33,295 bases of DNA, taken from positions 1-33,295 of the forward strand of contig KE560919.1 in assembly GCA_000442015.1 (NCBI GenBank). The letters run 5' to 3'. Under the pieces are notes generated by a model. That model did no database searches and was not told the DNA's origin. It was given only the letters and a program-made list of their open reading frames with translations. The DNA is from Rozella allomycis CSF55 (Eukaryota; Rozellomycota). Position numbers and translations under genes: made by a program. Shown piece after piece: positions 1-9,667 of this stretch (the first letter of the stretch is position 1; every line of letters starts with the position of its first letter).

Positions 1-1526
1 TTTTCTTTTGGAAAAACACAGCCAACGCTTGCCACCACACAACCAGCGCCAGCAGATACTAAAACAAACGGATTTTCATTTGGGAGTAGCACAACAACTA
101 AACCAGCACCTGCAAGTACCTTTTCTTTTGGATCATCAAGCACTACAAATCCTTTAGCATCTACTACAACAGCGCCTGCTCCTACTACTGCTCCCACTAA
201 TGGATTTTCATTTGGTGCATCTCAACCTTCAACTAGTGCCACGAAACCTGCTGAAACGAAGACAACTGGATTTTCTTTTGGAGAAACAAAACCTGCTGAA
301 GCAAAAACAAGTGGATTTTCTTTTACAGCAAATAAACCCGAGGAATCAAAAACTGCGGATTCAAAACCCACTTTATCTTTTGGAGCTTCAGCTGCTGCTA
401 CATCTACTACTACCACTGCTGCGTCTACCGCTACTACTGAAAACAAGACAGGATTCTCATTTGGTGCTTCAACAACAACTGATAAGAAACAATCCACAGT
501 ATTTTCATTCGGAGCTACTACTGCTGATAATAAAGCATCAGAATCCAAAACATCGGAAGTGAAACCTGGTGGATTTTCATTCGGATCGAATACCACGACG
601 GAAACAAAACCAGCATCCGGCTTGACACTTGGAGCGACCAGTACTGAAAATAAACCTGCAGAAAACAAACCATCTGGATTTACGCTTGGTTCAACTACAA
701 CAGCTCCAACTGCCGTTTCTAATGTTCCAGCTAGTCAACCATCTGTGCCATTTACTCCAATAACTGTTCCCGATCAATCCAGTCTGTAAGAAATAATTAC
801 ATTTTTGATATTTAGGCCTGTAAATGCAATTCAAAATTTGCTGAATATCCAAGTTGGCGGGATTAATCGAAATACGAAATATCAAGATTTACCAAATGAA
901 GTTAAACAAGCGATAGAACAAATATAGTAACCTAATTGGTAATGAATTAATAGTGGATTGATTAACAATGCTAAAATGAGGGGGAATGCATTGAATAATC
1001 AATTGAGTGAAAAAGTGACAACATTCAAGTCTGATGTTGACAATGCAGCAAAGAAATTAGAGTTTATTAAAACGCAGATGAATTTTACTGGCGAAACAAT
1101 AAATGGATTGAAATCTGAAGTGTCTAAAAAGATGAAAACATGCGAGATGGCGTATCATACATTGAATGGACTTGTTCATGGTCAAACGAGTACAATGTTA
1201 CCTTCAATGACTGGCTATTTTGATGAGACGTTGAATGAATTTGAACAGAGGATTCAAACAACACAGCAAACGTTGTTTGAGTTGAATTCATCAATTGATT
1301 CATTAATCCATGCGAATCCACCGAATCCTGAAAGTAAATTGTTTTAGCATTAATTGTAGCGATTTCTAAAGTTATTCAACACCAACATCAAAGTTTTCTG
1401 GCATTGGCGTCTAAAGTTTCACATTTGCATCAACAAATTAATCAAATTTCAGTTCCAAATCAAAAGGCTAGTGAAAAGAATTTAAGCGAAATTGCAAAGA
1501 AGGTTTTAGTTCCTTTAAACAAATAA
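1..1526 (+). CDS. NUP49: FG-repeat nucleoporin, Nup49/Nup58 type (5' end outside window)
   Basis: Central-channel nucleoporin of the nuclear pore (Nsp1/Nup62 complex partner). Exons 1-785, 816-926, 954-1333 and 1360-1526 join in phase through introns of 30, 27 and 26 nt, giving 480 codons from the window edge. The first ~260 residues are a low-complexity Ser/Thr/Ala/Lys region with about ten FSFG, SFG or LG motifs, the natively unfolded transport-receptor binding part. A helical region follows: a stretch around LPNEVKQAIEQI, then YFDETLNEFEQRIQTTQQTL, then HQHQSFLALASKVSHLHQQI. That order matches the Nup58/Nup49 coiled-coil core. Nup54/57 and Nup62/Nsp1 are the alternatives; the QHQSFLALA...LH pattern favours Nup58/49. 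The N-terminus is missing because the window starts inside the FG region. Confidence 0.8.
786..815 (+). other. 30-nt spliceosomal intron (Nup49 intron 1), example of the window-wide type
   Basis: Starts GTAAG and ends TTTAG. Removing it converts an apparent stop (TAA at 787-789) into a continuous frame, CT|G CCT GTA. It is typical of the 26-31 nt introns seen in nearly every gene of this window. Confidence 0.8.
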
Positions 1527-1584
1527 ACTCTAGTAAAAGATTTTAAGTGAAAGGAAATAACCTTGAATTTTTTTATTCTAAATA

Positions 1585-2966
1585 TTAAAATGTTTCTTCT
1601 GAAGGATCGACATTTTCTTTGAAAGGATTTTCTTTAAAAGAAATCTCTTTGAATGGATTCTCTTTAAGCGAACTCTCTTTGAAGGGATTCTCTTTAAAAG
1701 AATTCAATTTCTTATCAACAATTGGCGAGAACATTAAATCTCCCTTTAAAGGATTTTTCTGTATCATCGATTGAAGCCACTGAGGGGTCGCCGGCTGCTC
1801 AACATTTTTCTCATTCTTCTTCTTTTCAAATTCTTCTTTCTCTTTTAAAAATGCCGCTCTCTCTTTCCCCAATTTAATCGCAGATTCCATAAACGTTTTC
1901 CTCTCATTTTCCAATTTCTCTTTTTCTTTCTGCAACTCAAAATCCCACTCAACTTGGTTTGGCTTTTCTTGAATCGAAAGTTGCTGCTGCTCCAAAACTA
2001 GCCGCATTTCCTCCAATTCTTGCTTCAACAATGAAACTTCATCTCCTTTGGCTTTCAATCTCTCTTCAACAAACCCCAATGGCTCCATCCACTCGCAAAT
2101 CGCTTTAACACTTCTTTCCCAATGTGTCTATTACTATCAACACTAAATCTTACCCATTCCAACGGTAAATCAAATTGTGCATCTTCAACAATCACGTCCT
2201 CAACATACTCTAAATCTTCTACAGTAGAATGATAATGTGCATAAATCTGTGATGCTTTTGTATACAATTCTTTAAAAATATTTTTCAGCAATTCATTCTC
2301 CCTCATCAGTTCTTGATTCGTTGCCTTGATCCCCTCATACGCCATTTGAAGAACCCCATCTTTATCTCCTTTACTCACAAAATTAACAGGCTTCTTCATA
2401 AACGATTCAGACACCACAGAAATCTTGGCATCCCGCATTTTCCCCGCTAATATCATATCAACCTTGTCCTTCAATCTCTCCATTTCCTTTTCCCTTCTTC
2501 TAGAATCATGCTAATCTAAACTAAATTAGCTCATTTACCGAATATTGCTTTTTCAATTGCTCCATCGTCATCTTGCACTTTTCCATCGCACTTTGATAAT
2601 TATTCGCTTGAATCACCGACTGCTGCAACATGCTCTCCTTCAGCTGCAACTGTCTCTGGATCTGGAAACTATTCCTCTCGGTCTGCTCCAACTTGCTCGC
2701 TATCCTCTCGTGGTGCATCTGCAAACTACGGTGATCATCCATCAATCGGTCCAAATGGTCTTGATATGATGCTGGTACACTCAAATTAGTAGTCTATTTA
2801 AATTGGTACATTTTATTACTGTTAAAAGAGTTTGTATTGTTTCTAGCATGTCTGTTCTGGTCATGTCAGTCTTTAGAGTTGGTAAATATCTTTTCTTAAG
2901 ACTCAAATTAATCGAATTCAAAATTGCGTCTTCTAACGCTTCATTGTTTTCCTGTGGTTTTTCCAT
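1585..2966 (-). CDS. SSX2IP: SSX2IP/ADIP/Msd1-like coiled-coil centrosome protein
   Basis: Four exons join in phase through introns of 26, 28 and 26 nt to give 433 residues starting MEKPQENNEALEDAI. The N-terminal helix (EDAILNSINLSLKKRYLPTL) resembles the start of the ADIP/SSX2IP family. A long coiled coil follows (HLDRLMDDHRSLQMHHERI), then the family-like junction RRREKEMERLKDKVDMILAGK, a NQELMRENELLKNIF segment and an LPLEW block before a second coiled coil. In animals SSX2IP works in centriolar satellites, and its fission-yeast relative Msd1 anchors microtubule minus ends; that role is inferred here. The C-terminus carries several short FKEN-type repeats not expected in the family. A distant coiled-coil relative cannot be excluded, but the splice-joined alignment with the family is good. 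Confidence 0.6.
1609..1713 (-). repeat. Tandem FKEN(P)FKE(S/I) coding repeat
   Basis: The 3' coding end of the SSX2IP-like gene repeats a degenerate ~24-nt unit (about four copies on the + strand of the type gaaaggattctctttaaa). It encodes Phe-Lys-Glu-Asn-Pro-Phe-Lys-Glu-like octads. This is a coding minisatellite; its copy number may vary between strains. Confidence 0.7.
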
Positions 2967-3022
2967 TTCTGAAATTTCATTGTGGAAATCACGGCCATTT
3001 ACACAGGATTTTAGTTCTATAG

Positions 3023-3196
3023 TTAATTTAAATTTAAACTATTTGATATCAGTTCATTCATTCTGCAATAAAAATTTAATATTGAAGTATACTGTATAGC
3101 AATCAAATGACAAAAGGCATCCTGCTGATTTTTGTAAAACATTAGGCACAATCGATAACGTGCTATGTGACTGTTAATTTGTGAAAATGACTCCAT
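3023..3196 (-). CDS. Possible very small two-exon gene, unrecognised
   Basis: Between the SSX2IP-like gene and the tRNA an open frame on the minus strand is interrupted by a candidate 30-nt intron (GTATAC ... TTGCAG). Using the ATG at 3196 gives 47 residues, beginning MESFSQINSHIARYR and ending NSLNLN, stop TAA. The intron fits the local length class, and the frame stays open further upstream to about 3301 without an ATG. I recognise no family. It could be spurious, or the 3' part of a gene with an undetected first exon. Confidence 0.22.
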   Translation of the reverse strand: MESFSQINSHIARYRLCLMFYKNQQDAFCHLIAIQYTSILNFYCRMNELISNSLNLN

Positions 3197-3338
3197 TGTG
3201 ACAGTGTCGAGTTTAAATGTGACATTCTTCTCGCCGAAAGTGGAATAAACCAAGTCTACTAGAAACGTATAATCTGTTCTTAGCGGAAGTTGGAATAACA
3301 AAAGGGAAGGAAGTTATTTGGAATAAATAATAAAAGAG

Positions 3339-3411
3339 CGCCCCAACGGGGGATCGAACCCCGAACCTTGCGGTTAAAAGCCGCACGCTCTACCGATTGA
3401 GCTATCAGGGC
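3339..3411 (-). tRNA. tRNA-Lys: tRNA-Lys (anticodon UUU)
   Basis: The minus strand folds as a complete intronless cloverleaf. The acceptor GCCCTGA pairs with TTGGGGC (two G-U pairs), and the discriminator base is G. The D arm is AGCTCAATCGGTAGAGC. The anticodon stem GTGCGG/CCGCAA holds a loop CTTTTAA with anticodon TTT, and the T arm is GGGGTTCGATCCCC. A/B-box promoter elements are internal. CCA is not encoded, as expected for a nuclear gene. Confidence 0.96.
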
Positions 3412-3443
3412 TTGAGTAAGGGAATTACATGCTAAATGTAACT

Positions 3444-4310
3444 TTATTCAACATCATCTAACGCTTCGTACTCTGTCCTCTTCTTGTATAAGTAAAAGTG
3501 CTGAATAGCAAATACCACATCAAATATAAGGCTTAGCATTCCCAGCCCAAATTTTACGGGATGTCCCAATATGCTCGTCCAATCATGTGACATGAATGAA
3601 TCCAAAATTATTTGCGCCGTTGAAAATGTCCCACCTATAAAGTCCTATTTTATCATTGATTGTAATTTTATACCAAAATGATGTTTTCAACCGACCACCC
3701 TTCCGTGCTCTTGCGCTTATAGTTTAGGTACACTTGGGGTAGATATTTCACCACACTAGTAACAAGTTTGAATGCAGATAGAATGTATAAAATAGAAATC
3801 CATGTTATTAATTGAGGGACGGCCAAAGACACTAAAATTGCACTTAAAACTGCGATGATAATCAGAATGGAATGAATGAACCTAGATTCTCCAGATTTAC
3901 TGGTCTTGAATGTAAAACTTTCAAAAAACTTACTTGGTAGTATTTCGACTGGACAAAGGTAATTAATGTTAATGTAAAGGCGTGAACTGAAAACAGCACG
4001 TCAGTCAATCGAACTACAGGATCGCTCCCATTATGGTCTTTGCGATATTCTTCTTTAACTTGTTGGCTAAAAAACATACATATATTAAATATAGCGTAAA
4101 ATCCAAATCCAATCATGTTGGCATACAGAAAATCAAATGATAAACCTTCAGAACTATTTTTCGCATTTGATTCATGTTACCTTTTTCTCTTCCAATTTAA
4201 TATGAGCTGTGGGTAAAAGCTCACAGTCCAACTAGTAAAATAAATCTATTGAACGGAATTGTTAATTGTACCCATCCGAAAATCGTTGAGACAACCGGTA
4301 AAATATCCAT
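3444..4310 (-). CDS. CTNS: Cystinosin-like lysosomal/vacuolar cystine exporter (PQ-loop)
   Basis: Proton-coupled cystine exporter of the lysosome or vacuole. Five exons join in phase to 252 residues, with introns of ~23 (least certain, GTTCAA start), 27, 29 and 29 nt. The first PQ loop reads WTVSFYPQLILNWKRKS followed by GLSFDF. A central block has the family-like PVVRLTDVLFSVHAFTLTL. The second PQ loop reads VKYLPQVYLNYKRKSTEGWS, then LDFIGGTFS and the C-terminal FDVVFAIQHFYLYKKR. Two PQ motifs and the conserved acidic DVxFSxHA block support cystinosin over generic PQ-loop proteins. The large glycosylated luminal N-terminus of animal cystinosin is absent. It is divergent with the + strand gene at 4393, leaving 82 bp between start codons. 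Confidence 0.88.
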
Positions 4311-4392
4311 GTGATTTGGAATTTAGGAAATACTTCCTTAAAATTTTCAAAAGTTTTTAGTAGAGGTAAATTCTAAATAATGTGTTATTGTC

Positions 4393-5027
4393 ATGGCAAT
4401 TCCAATGAAAAAGTCCCCATCCAACAACTTTAGAGAATCAGGATTATTAGGCACGAATAGGACAGATAGGGAGATATCTCTCGAAAGTACCATTGATTAT
4501 CTTCAAAAGCGGCATGAATCTTCACTTGAATTGTTACAACGAGAGATTTCGAAATTGCAAGACCAAAATTCTAGTAATACATTATATTCGACTTTATTGA
4601 TCTAATTTTAAAGGTCTTGAGTTTAGAAGAATCTTCGAAATCCGTGGAAACTAATGAAAAAGTTGTTCACAAGGAGGAAGTGGATGGACTAAGATCAGAA
4701 AATTCAATTTTGTCATCTGAGAATGAAGATTTGAGAAATAGGCTATTGTATTTGGAATCATTAGTTAAAGATTTAAAGAATAAAGTGAATAATGCAATGT
4801 CCTCGGAATCGTATTGGAGCAACAGGAATAACAATAGCAATAACGTAGATTTAAAGTCTGCAAACAATAATTCTTATTTTCCAAATATTCCATTAAAACC
4901 CACAGTTTTTAATACAACAAAGTCGTCAATTGAGAATTTGACATTACCGCCAATTGATGATAAAAGAAACTCAAAAGCTAGATTTTTTGCTAATTTCAAA
5001 GAAAAAGCTGCGAAATTGCTAGAATAG
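4393..5027 (+). CDS. Coiled-coil protein resembling CCDC92/CCDC74
   Basis: Two exons give 193 residues. The in-phase join uses GT at 4574 and TAG at 4624-4626, a 53-nt intron that is long for this window; an AAAG acceptor at 4613 is closer in length but breaks the frame. Residues ~30-60 (STIDYLQKRHESSLELLQRE) match the CCDC92/CCDC74 signature of an x-FLQ-x2-H-x2-TL-x-LH-x-EI type helix. A second coiled coil follows (EEVDGLRSENSILSSENEDL), then an Asn/Ser-rich linker and a basic tail ending FANFKEKAAKLLE. Animal relatives are centriolar or ciliary. The family call is moderate because only one short helix supports it. Confidence 0.5.
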
Positions 5028-5122
5028 AAATAAATCTTTCCGTCAATTTTATCCAATTACTTGCCAATCGCAATATCAAATTTGATTATTTCAAAGCCAC
5101 CTACATACCTGTCAGACCATCA

Positions 5123-7541
5123 ATGAAATTCGCCCATTCACTGCAATTGAATGCCAAACCAGAGTGGTCACAAGAATACATTAATTATTCGTACCTGAAA
5201 AGGATAATCAGTCACATTGAAAAGTTAAAGTAAATAGAATGTAATAGCATTGTAGATTTGAAGTAATGAGGACGAATTTCGCATCAGGGAACGACGAAGA
5301 GCTTCAACTAATTTCTTCTGATGCAGTCGATGCATCTCAAGCAGCGCTGACAGAAGCCAATGAATCGTTTGTGAGCACTTTAGAAAAGGAGTTGGATAAA
5401 GTTTGCAGTTTTTATTCAAAGACCGAAAGAAGATTGTTAAATGAGCTGGAGAATATTACCATGGCTATTAGAGAATTTGAAGGGGTTGAACATGCGACCA
5501 AGCCATCAAGGCAGCCTTCATCTTGGCCTAAATCACCACTTTCTTCACCAACTTTATCATTCAAAAACCGGTTTGATCAAGAAAATGTGGAAAATATATG
5601 GGAAAATTTAAAAGATGAACATGTTTTAAAAGAGAAAGAATCGATGAGAATGAGGCTTTCAGAATTATTTATAGAATTAAATGACTTGAAGGAATATATT
5701 GATACTAATTATTCTGGATTCAAAAAGATCTTGAAAAAGTTTGACAAGTGTACCGAGGGAACTTTAAAGCGAACATTTATGCCAGTTGTAGATGCACACT
5801 TTTCGTTCAAGGATGGTTCAGTTGTTCAAGATGCTATGGATAATTTAGTAAAAATTTATTCTCGTGTTATTTGCCATGAGAATGTGGGTGATGCTTGGAC
5901 AGAATTAAAACAACAATTAAAAGAGCATGTAGCGTTTGAGAGATCAACTGTGTGGAAAGATATGATAGAATTAGAAAGAAAAGCAAAACCTGCGGTAGTG
6001 CTACCAGCGTTTGAAACTCTTCCCGCCAATGTATCATTTTGGCAAAGATACAAGAGTTTGATTCTTTTATGTATTGCGATTATTTTACTTTTAATTCTTT
6101 TGAGAGTGGAAATATTTAAAGATCGCGCCCAAAGGAATTGTTTCGCTCTTTTTATTTTTGTTTCATTTCTATGGTCTGCTGAAGTTATTCCTTTATTTAT
6201 CACCTCATTTTTTGTTCCATTTCTTGCAATTATTTTAAATGTCTTAAAGAACGACAAGGGGGAGACATTGAGTCCTCTTGATGCATCACCAATAGTTTTT
6301 CAATCCATGTTTTCCCAAGTGATTGTTTTACTTTTGGGTGGCTTTTCTATTGCAGCTGCTTTGAGCAAATTTAATATTGCAAAATCTTTAGCAGTTTCTG
6401 TTTTGAGTAAATCAGGCAATAAACCTTCGAATGTTCTTTTGGCCAACATGTTTGTCGCCACTTTCCTTTCAATGTGGATTTCAAATGTCGCTGCTCCAGT
6501 TCTCTGTTTTTCAATCATCCAACCAATTTTAAGAACTCTTCCAAATAATCATCCCTTTTCTAAATGTTTAATTATTGGAATAGCAATGGCTTCTAATGTT
6601 GGTGGGATGGCCTCTCCAATTTCAAGTCCACAGAATGTTTTTGCTTTGGAAAGAATGTCGTTGGCAGGTTCTGCACCTAGTTGGCTTGAATGGTTTTTTG
6701 TTTCTATTCCAATTTGCTTAATTTGTGATTTATTAATTTGGTCTTTTCTTGTGTTCATCTTTAATCCTTCAAAAGGGCTTCCAGAAGTCACTCCAATTCG
6801 TAAAACGGATGATCCAATTTCGAAACAACAAATTCTTATTACTTTATCAACAATTTTAACTATTTTACTTTGGTGTTTAAACCCAATCCTGAAACAATAC
6901 ACCGGAGAAATGGGAACTGTAATTATTCTTCAACTTAGTAAGGTTAGATTGCTATTCTTCCAATTATTATATTCTTTGGCACTGGAATTCTTCATAAAGA
7001 TGATTTCAATTCGTTTCCTTGGACTGGTAAACTTATCCCTCAACGTTTATCAAAGTTGTTATGCTAGCCAGTGGTGGATTGGTACTTGGAAAGGCTGTTA
7101 AGTCATCCGGCCTTTTATCAACAATAGCTGCTGCCATCCAATCTCAAATGGAAGGGCTAGGCCTTTGGATGATTCTTTTAATATTTTGCACTTTAATCTT
7201 GATAGTCACCTCATTTGTTTCACACACAGTTGGCGCCATGGTTATTCTTCCAATTGTTCAAGAAGTTGGTCAATCTCTTCCAAATCCACATCCAAAATTA
7301 TTGGTGCTCGGTGGTGCTTTTATGTGCTCAGGTGCCATGGGGTTGCCAGTCAGGTATTTCTTTCCATTTTCTTTTAAATAGTGGCTTTCCTAATATCACA
7401 GCGATGGCACTAGAAGATCAAACGGGTAAACCATTCCTCAACGCTAAAGACTTTTTAAAAGTTGGAATTCCGTGCTCTTTGATTGCATTCGCTTGTATTA
7501 TATCTTTGGGATATGGCCTAATGTTACTCATAGGCTTCTAA
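5123..7541 (+). CDS. PHO91: SPX-domain low-affinity phosphate transporter (Pho87/90/91 type, SLC13/DASS fold)
   Basis: Exons 5123-5229, 5256-6918, 6948-7026, 7056-7353 and 7382-7541 join to 768 residues (introns 26, 29, 29 and 28 nt). The protein opens MKFAHSLQLNAKPEWSQEYI, the canonical SPX start, and residues 1-~290 form the SPX domain, an inositol-pyrophosphate sensor of phosphate status. About a dozen membrane helices follow. The conserved DASS motifs SNVGGMASPISSPQN and, after the third splice, KDDFNSFPWTVVMLASGG lie in the transport core. In yeast, Pho87/90 act at the plasma membrane and Pho91 exports phosphate from the vacuole; the sequence alone does not tell which applies. The PHO91 symbol marks the family. 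It lies 95 bp downstream of the CCDC92-like gene on the same strand. Confidence 0.92.
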
Positions 7542-7574
7542 ATTAATTTTAGAATAAACATAAACTAATTTATT

Positions 7575-8081
7575 TTAAAGTCTTCTTTGCTTCTTTGGTT
7601 TACATCCGTTCATTGGAACGGGTGTACAATCCATCATTTCTACAATCTCAAACGGCCTGCTTCTAAATTGATTAAAAAACGGGACTCTCAGTGTATTATA
7701 TCCTCTTAAATGAATCTTTAACTTGGCAATATCCAATTTCTTTGCTCTCTGTTCAAATTCATCAAGTAACGCTAGCAAGCATTTAGTAGACAGTTTCTTG
7801 GAATTTTTAAACCCAACTTTACCAGCTGAGAGACAAAAGAATGTTTTTTCTGGGTTAATACCATCAATCAAAGTAAGAAATACATTATTCATCGCAAAAC
7901 ACACCATTAATCGATGATAATTACCAACATCACGTTTAGGAAAGTTTGGCACATAACTCCAACATGCTTGACCTGTTAAATATCGTATGGAAGGCAATGC
8001 CTTCTGATAGAGTACCAAATTGGTCATGGACGAAATTTCGAAATCGTGTATGGTGGAAATTGAGATATGTAAATGTGACAT
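7575..8081 (-). CDS. MRPS11: Mitochondrial small-subunit ribosomal protein uS11m
   Basis: Single-exon gene of 168 residues. The C-terminal ~100 residues follow the uS11 fold: LSAGKVGFKNSKKLSTKCLL, then a helix, KLKIHLRGYNTLR and the hallmark tail MDCTPVPMNGCKPKKQRR (compare D-x-TPIPHNGCRPPK-RR in bacterial S11). uS11 sits on the platform of the small subunit and contacts the 3' region of the small-subunit rRNA. The extra ~50 N-terminal residues and the divergence from cytosolic uS11 indicate the mitochondrial version. It is convergent with the phosphate transporter, with 33 bp between stop codons. Confidence 0.85.
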   Translation of the reverse strand: MSHLHISISTIHDFEISSMTNLVLYQKALPSIRYLTGQACWSYVPNFPKRDVGNYHRLMVCFAMNNVFLTLIDGINPEKTFFCLSAGKVGFKNSKKLSTKCLLALLDEFEQRAKKLDIAKLKIHLRGYNTLRVPFFNQFRSRPFEIVEMMDCTPVPMNGCKPKKQRRL

Positions 8082-8114
8082 AATGATAAAAGTTTAAATT
8101 CTTTATTCCTTCAA

Positions 8115-9206
8115 TTAAATCATGCTAAAGGCAATGACAATGCCCAAAACCACGGAAAATAGATAAGTATAATTTGTGGAAGCGTCAGATGTTGGCGCCT
8201 TATTATCTTGTGAAGATGGAACTTGTTGAACTTGTCCTTGACCTGGTTGGTTGACTGTACTAGTGACTGTTGGGCTAGCAATGCCTTTACATTGACCTAC
8301 AGTCATGAGAGAGTATCCATTTGCCGTCATTTGAGGGAGAAAGTTGTTCTCGAAAAGATCAACACCACCTTGAAAAGTGTCATGTTCCAACGTAATTAAG
8401 CCATTTGAAAAACTTCCTCCAATTGCTGTTTGAAATCCTGAAACGACACCTGCGACTAGATTAGTATTACCATCTGTAGTATAATCATTTGTATCAAGAT
8501 TCCACATAACTGGTCTCAATCCCATGGCCGCTGCAATAGCTCTTACTCTATCGTCCAAGTCTCCTTGAGGTGGACGAAACAAAGTAGGTTTAATACCAAG
8601 AATCTTTTGAAAGGCCTGTACAGTAAATCCGAGTTCTGCAACAACTTGATCATTCGTCAAAGAAGTAAGCGGATGGTGAGACCATGAATGAACACCAAAT
8701 TCCATGCCTGCATTGTATAAATCTCTAACAATTTGTGCGTTCTGAACCATGTGAGCACCGACCAAGAAGAAGGTTGCCTTGAGGTTTTTACTTACAAGAT
8801 ATTGCAACAAAGTTGGAGTAAATGTTGTAGGTCCATCATCAAATGTCAATCCCAGTGTCTTTGCACCTTTGCAGTCACGAATATCGTCTGGTCTCCAGCA
8901 TTTTCCTGAAGGATCTGCTGTTGGTCCGCATGTCCACCAACAGGTACCAGTGTCACCGAGGGAAGCATCCACGTTAGCGGGACATTGTTGAGTAGAGGCT
9001 GCAGAGTTTGGTTTAATGGCAAGTTTGGAATCACCGGCAGGTAAAGGGAATGCGCTGAGAATCTGTGGAGTGGGTGCTGCAGTCACTGTATACCCTAGCC
9101 CGTCAGTGGATCCCGCAACTGATGGCCATTCTGAAGCAACATATGTGAAAGAAGGTAATGCCGCTAGCGTAAAGGAGCTAGCTGATAGCAGTAGCAACAG
9201 TTTCAT
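8115..9206 (-). CDS. CDA: GPI-anchored chitin deacetylase (carbohydrate esterase family 4, NodB domain)
   Basis: Converts cell-wall chitin to chitosan. Intronless, 363 residues. Residues 1-~16 are a signal peptide (MKLLLLLSASSFTLAA). A Cys-rich linker (CWWTCGP) follows. The NodB catalytic domain has motif 1 TFDDGP at 121-126 (base and metal Asp), motif 2 HSWSHHPL from 173 (metal His), motif 3 RPPQGDLDDR from 211, a motif-4 Trp near 235 and LEHDTF near 273 (catalytic His). A Ser/Thr/Gln-rich spacer ends in a hydrophobic tail (FSVVLGIVIAFSMI) typical of a GPI attachment signal, so the mature enzyme should sit on the cell surface. All catalytic residues are present. This architecture is characteristic of fungi. 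Confidence 0.93.
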   Translation of the reverse strand: MKLLLLLSASSFTLAALPSFTYVASEWPSVAGSTDGLGYTVTAAPTPQILSAFPLPAGDSKLAIKPNSAASTQQCPANVDASLGDTGTCWWTCGPTADPSGKCWRPDDIRDCKGAKTLGLTFDDGPTTFTPTLLQYLVSKNLKATFFLVGAHMVQNAQIVRDLYNAGMEFGVHSWSHHPLTSLTNDQVVAELGFTVQAFQKILGIKPTLFRPPQGDLDDRVRAIAAAMGLRPVMWNLDTNDYTTDGNTNLVAGVVSGFQTAIGGSFSNGLITLEHDTFQGGVDLFENNFLPQMTANGYSLMTVGQCKGIASPTVTSTVNQPGQGQVQQVPSSQDNKAPTSDASTNYTYLFSVVLGIVIAFSMI

Positions 9207-9322
9207 CGGAGATAATACATTCGCGGGGAATTTCTTGCTAGAAATATGTGCTATTTTTAGATCTTTTTGTCAAAATAAAAAGTGTAACATGTGTATTTTA
9301 GTACGTAAATTGTAATTTATAG

Positions 9323-9647
9323 TTATTCATCCTTGGTTTCCTTTTTCTCTACTTTCGTTGCCCATTTCAATGGATGGCTTCTCAAGTACGGCCAAGAAGG
9401 CACAGCGGCCTATATAAGTTCAATTATAATAAACTACTATCAAAACTAGAATAAATGTGATTCCAAATATAGCCGCAGTGTATTCAATTTTCCCTGTGTA
9501 TAACCCCACCAACGCGCCTACCACAGCAGCTGGTGGCAGTGGCAGTTTAATAATCTTTTCCGCCAACACCTGTCCATGAAAATCCTATTTAACAATATAA
9601 TAACCTCATACAGCAGGCGTATCATTGATTATATCCAGCACAGACAT
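9323..9647 (-). CDS. SPC1: Signal peptidase complex subunit 1 (SPC12)
   Basis: Found only after splicing. Three exons (introns 27 nt GTATGAG...AATAG and 28 nt GTAGTT...ATAG) give 89 residues beginning MSVLDIINDTPADFHGQVLA. The family marks are DFHGQ-x-LAEK at the first membrane boundary, two closely spaced membrane helices, and VPSWPYLRSHPLKW after the second helix (compare P-x-WP-x-Y-R-x-HPLKW in SPCS1). It is a non-catalytic subunit of the ER signal peptidase that shields transmembrane segments from cleavage. It ends with a lysine-rich tail. Its start codon is only 20 bp from the start codon of the divergent methionine aminopeptidase. Confidence 0.88.
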
Positions 9648-9667
9648 TTCCAAAATTTCCAAAACAA

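Noticed and set aside
222-668. 148-residue Val/Ala-rich frame on the minus strand opposite the FG repeats
   Set aside because: It is the antisense shadow of the repetitive FG region; composition mirrors the FSFG repeats and no motif is present.
5266-7101. Stand-alone 611-residue SPX transporter with a divergent C-terminus
   Set aside because: The last ~60 residues are intron read-through; removing two 29-nt introns restores the conserved SLC13 core.
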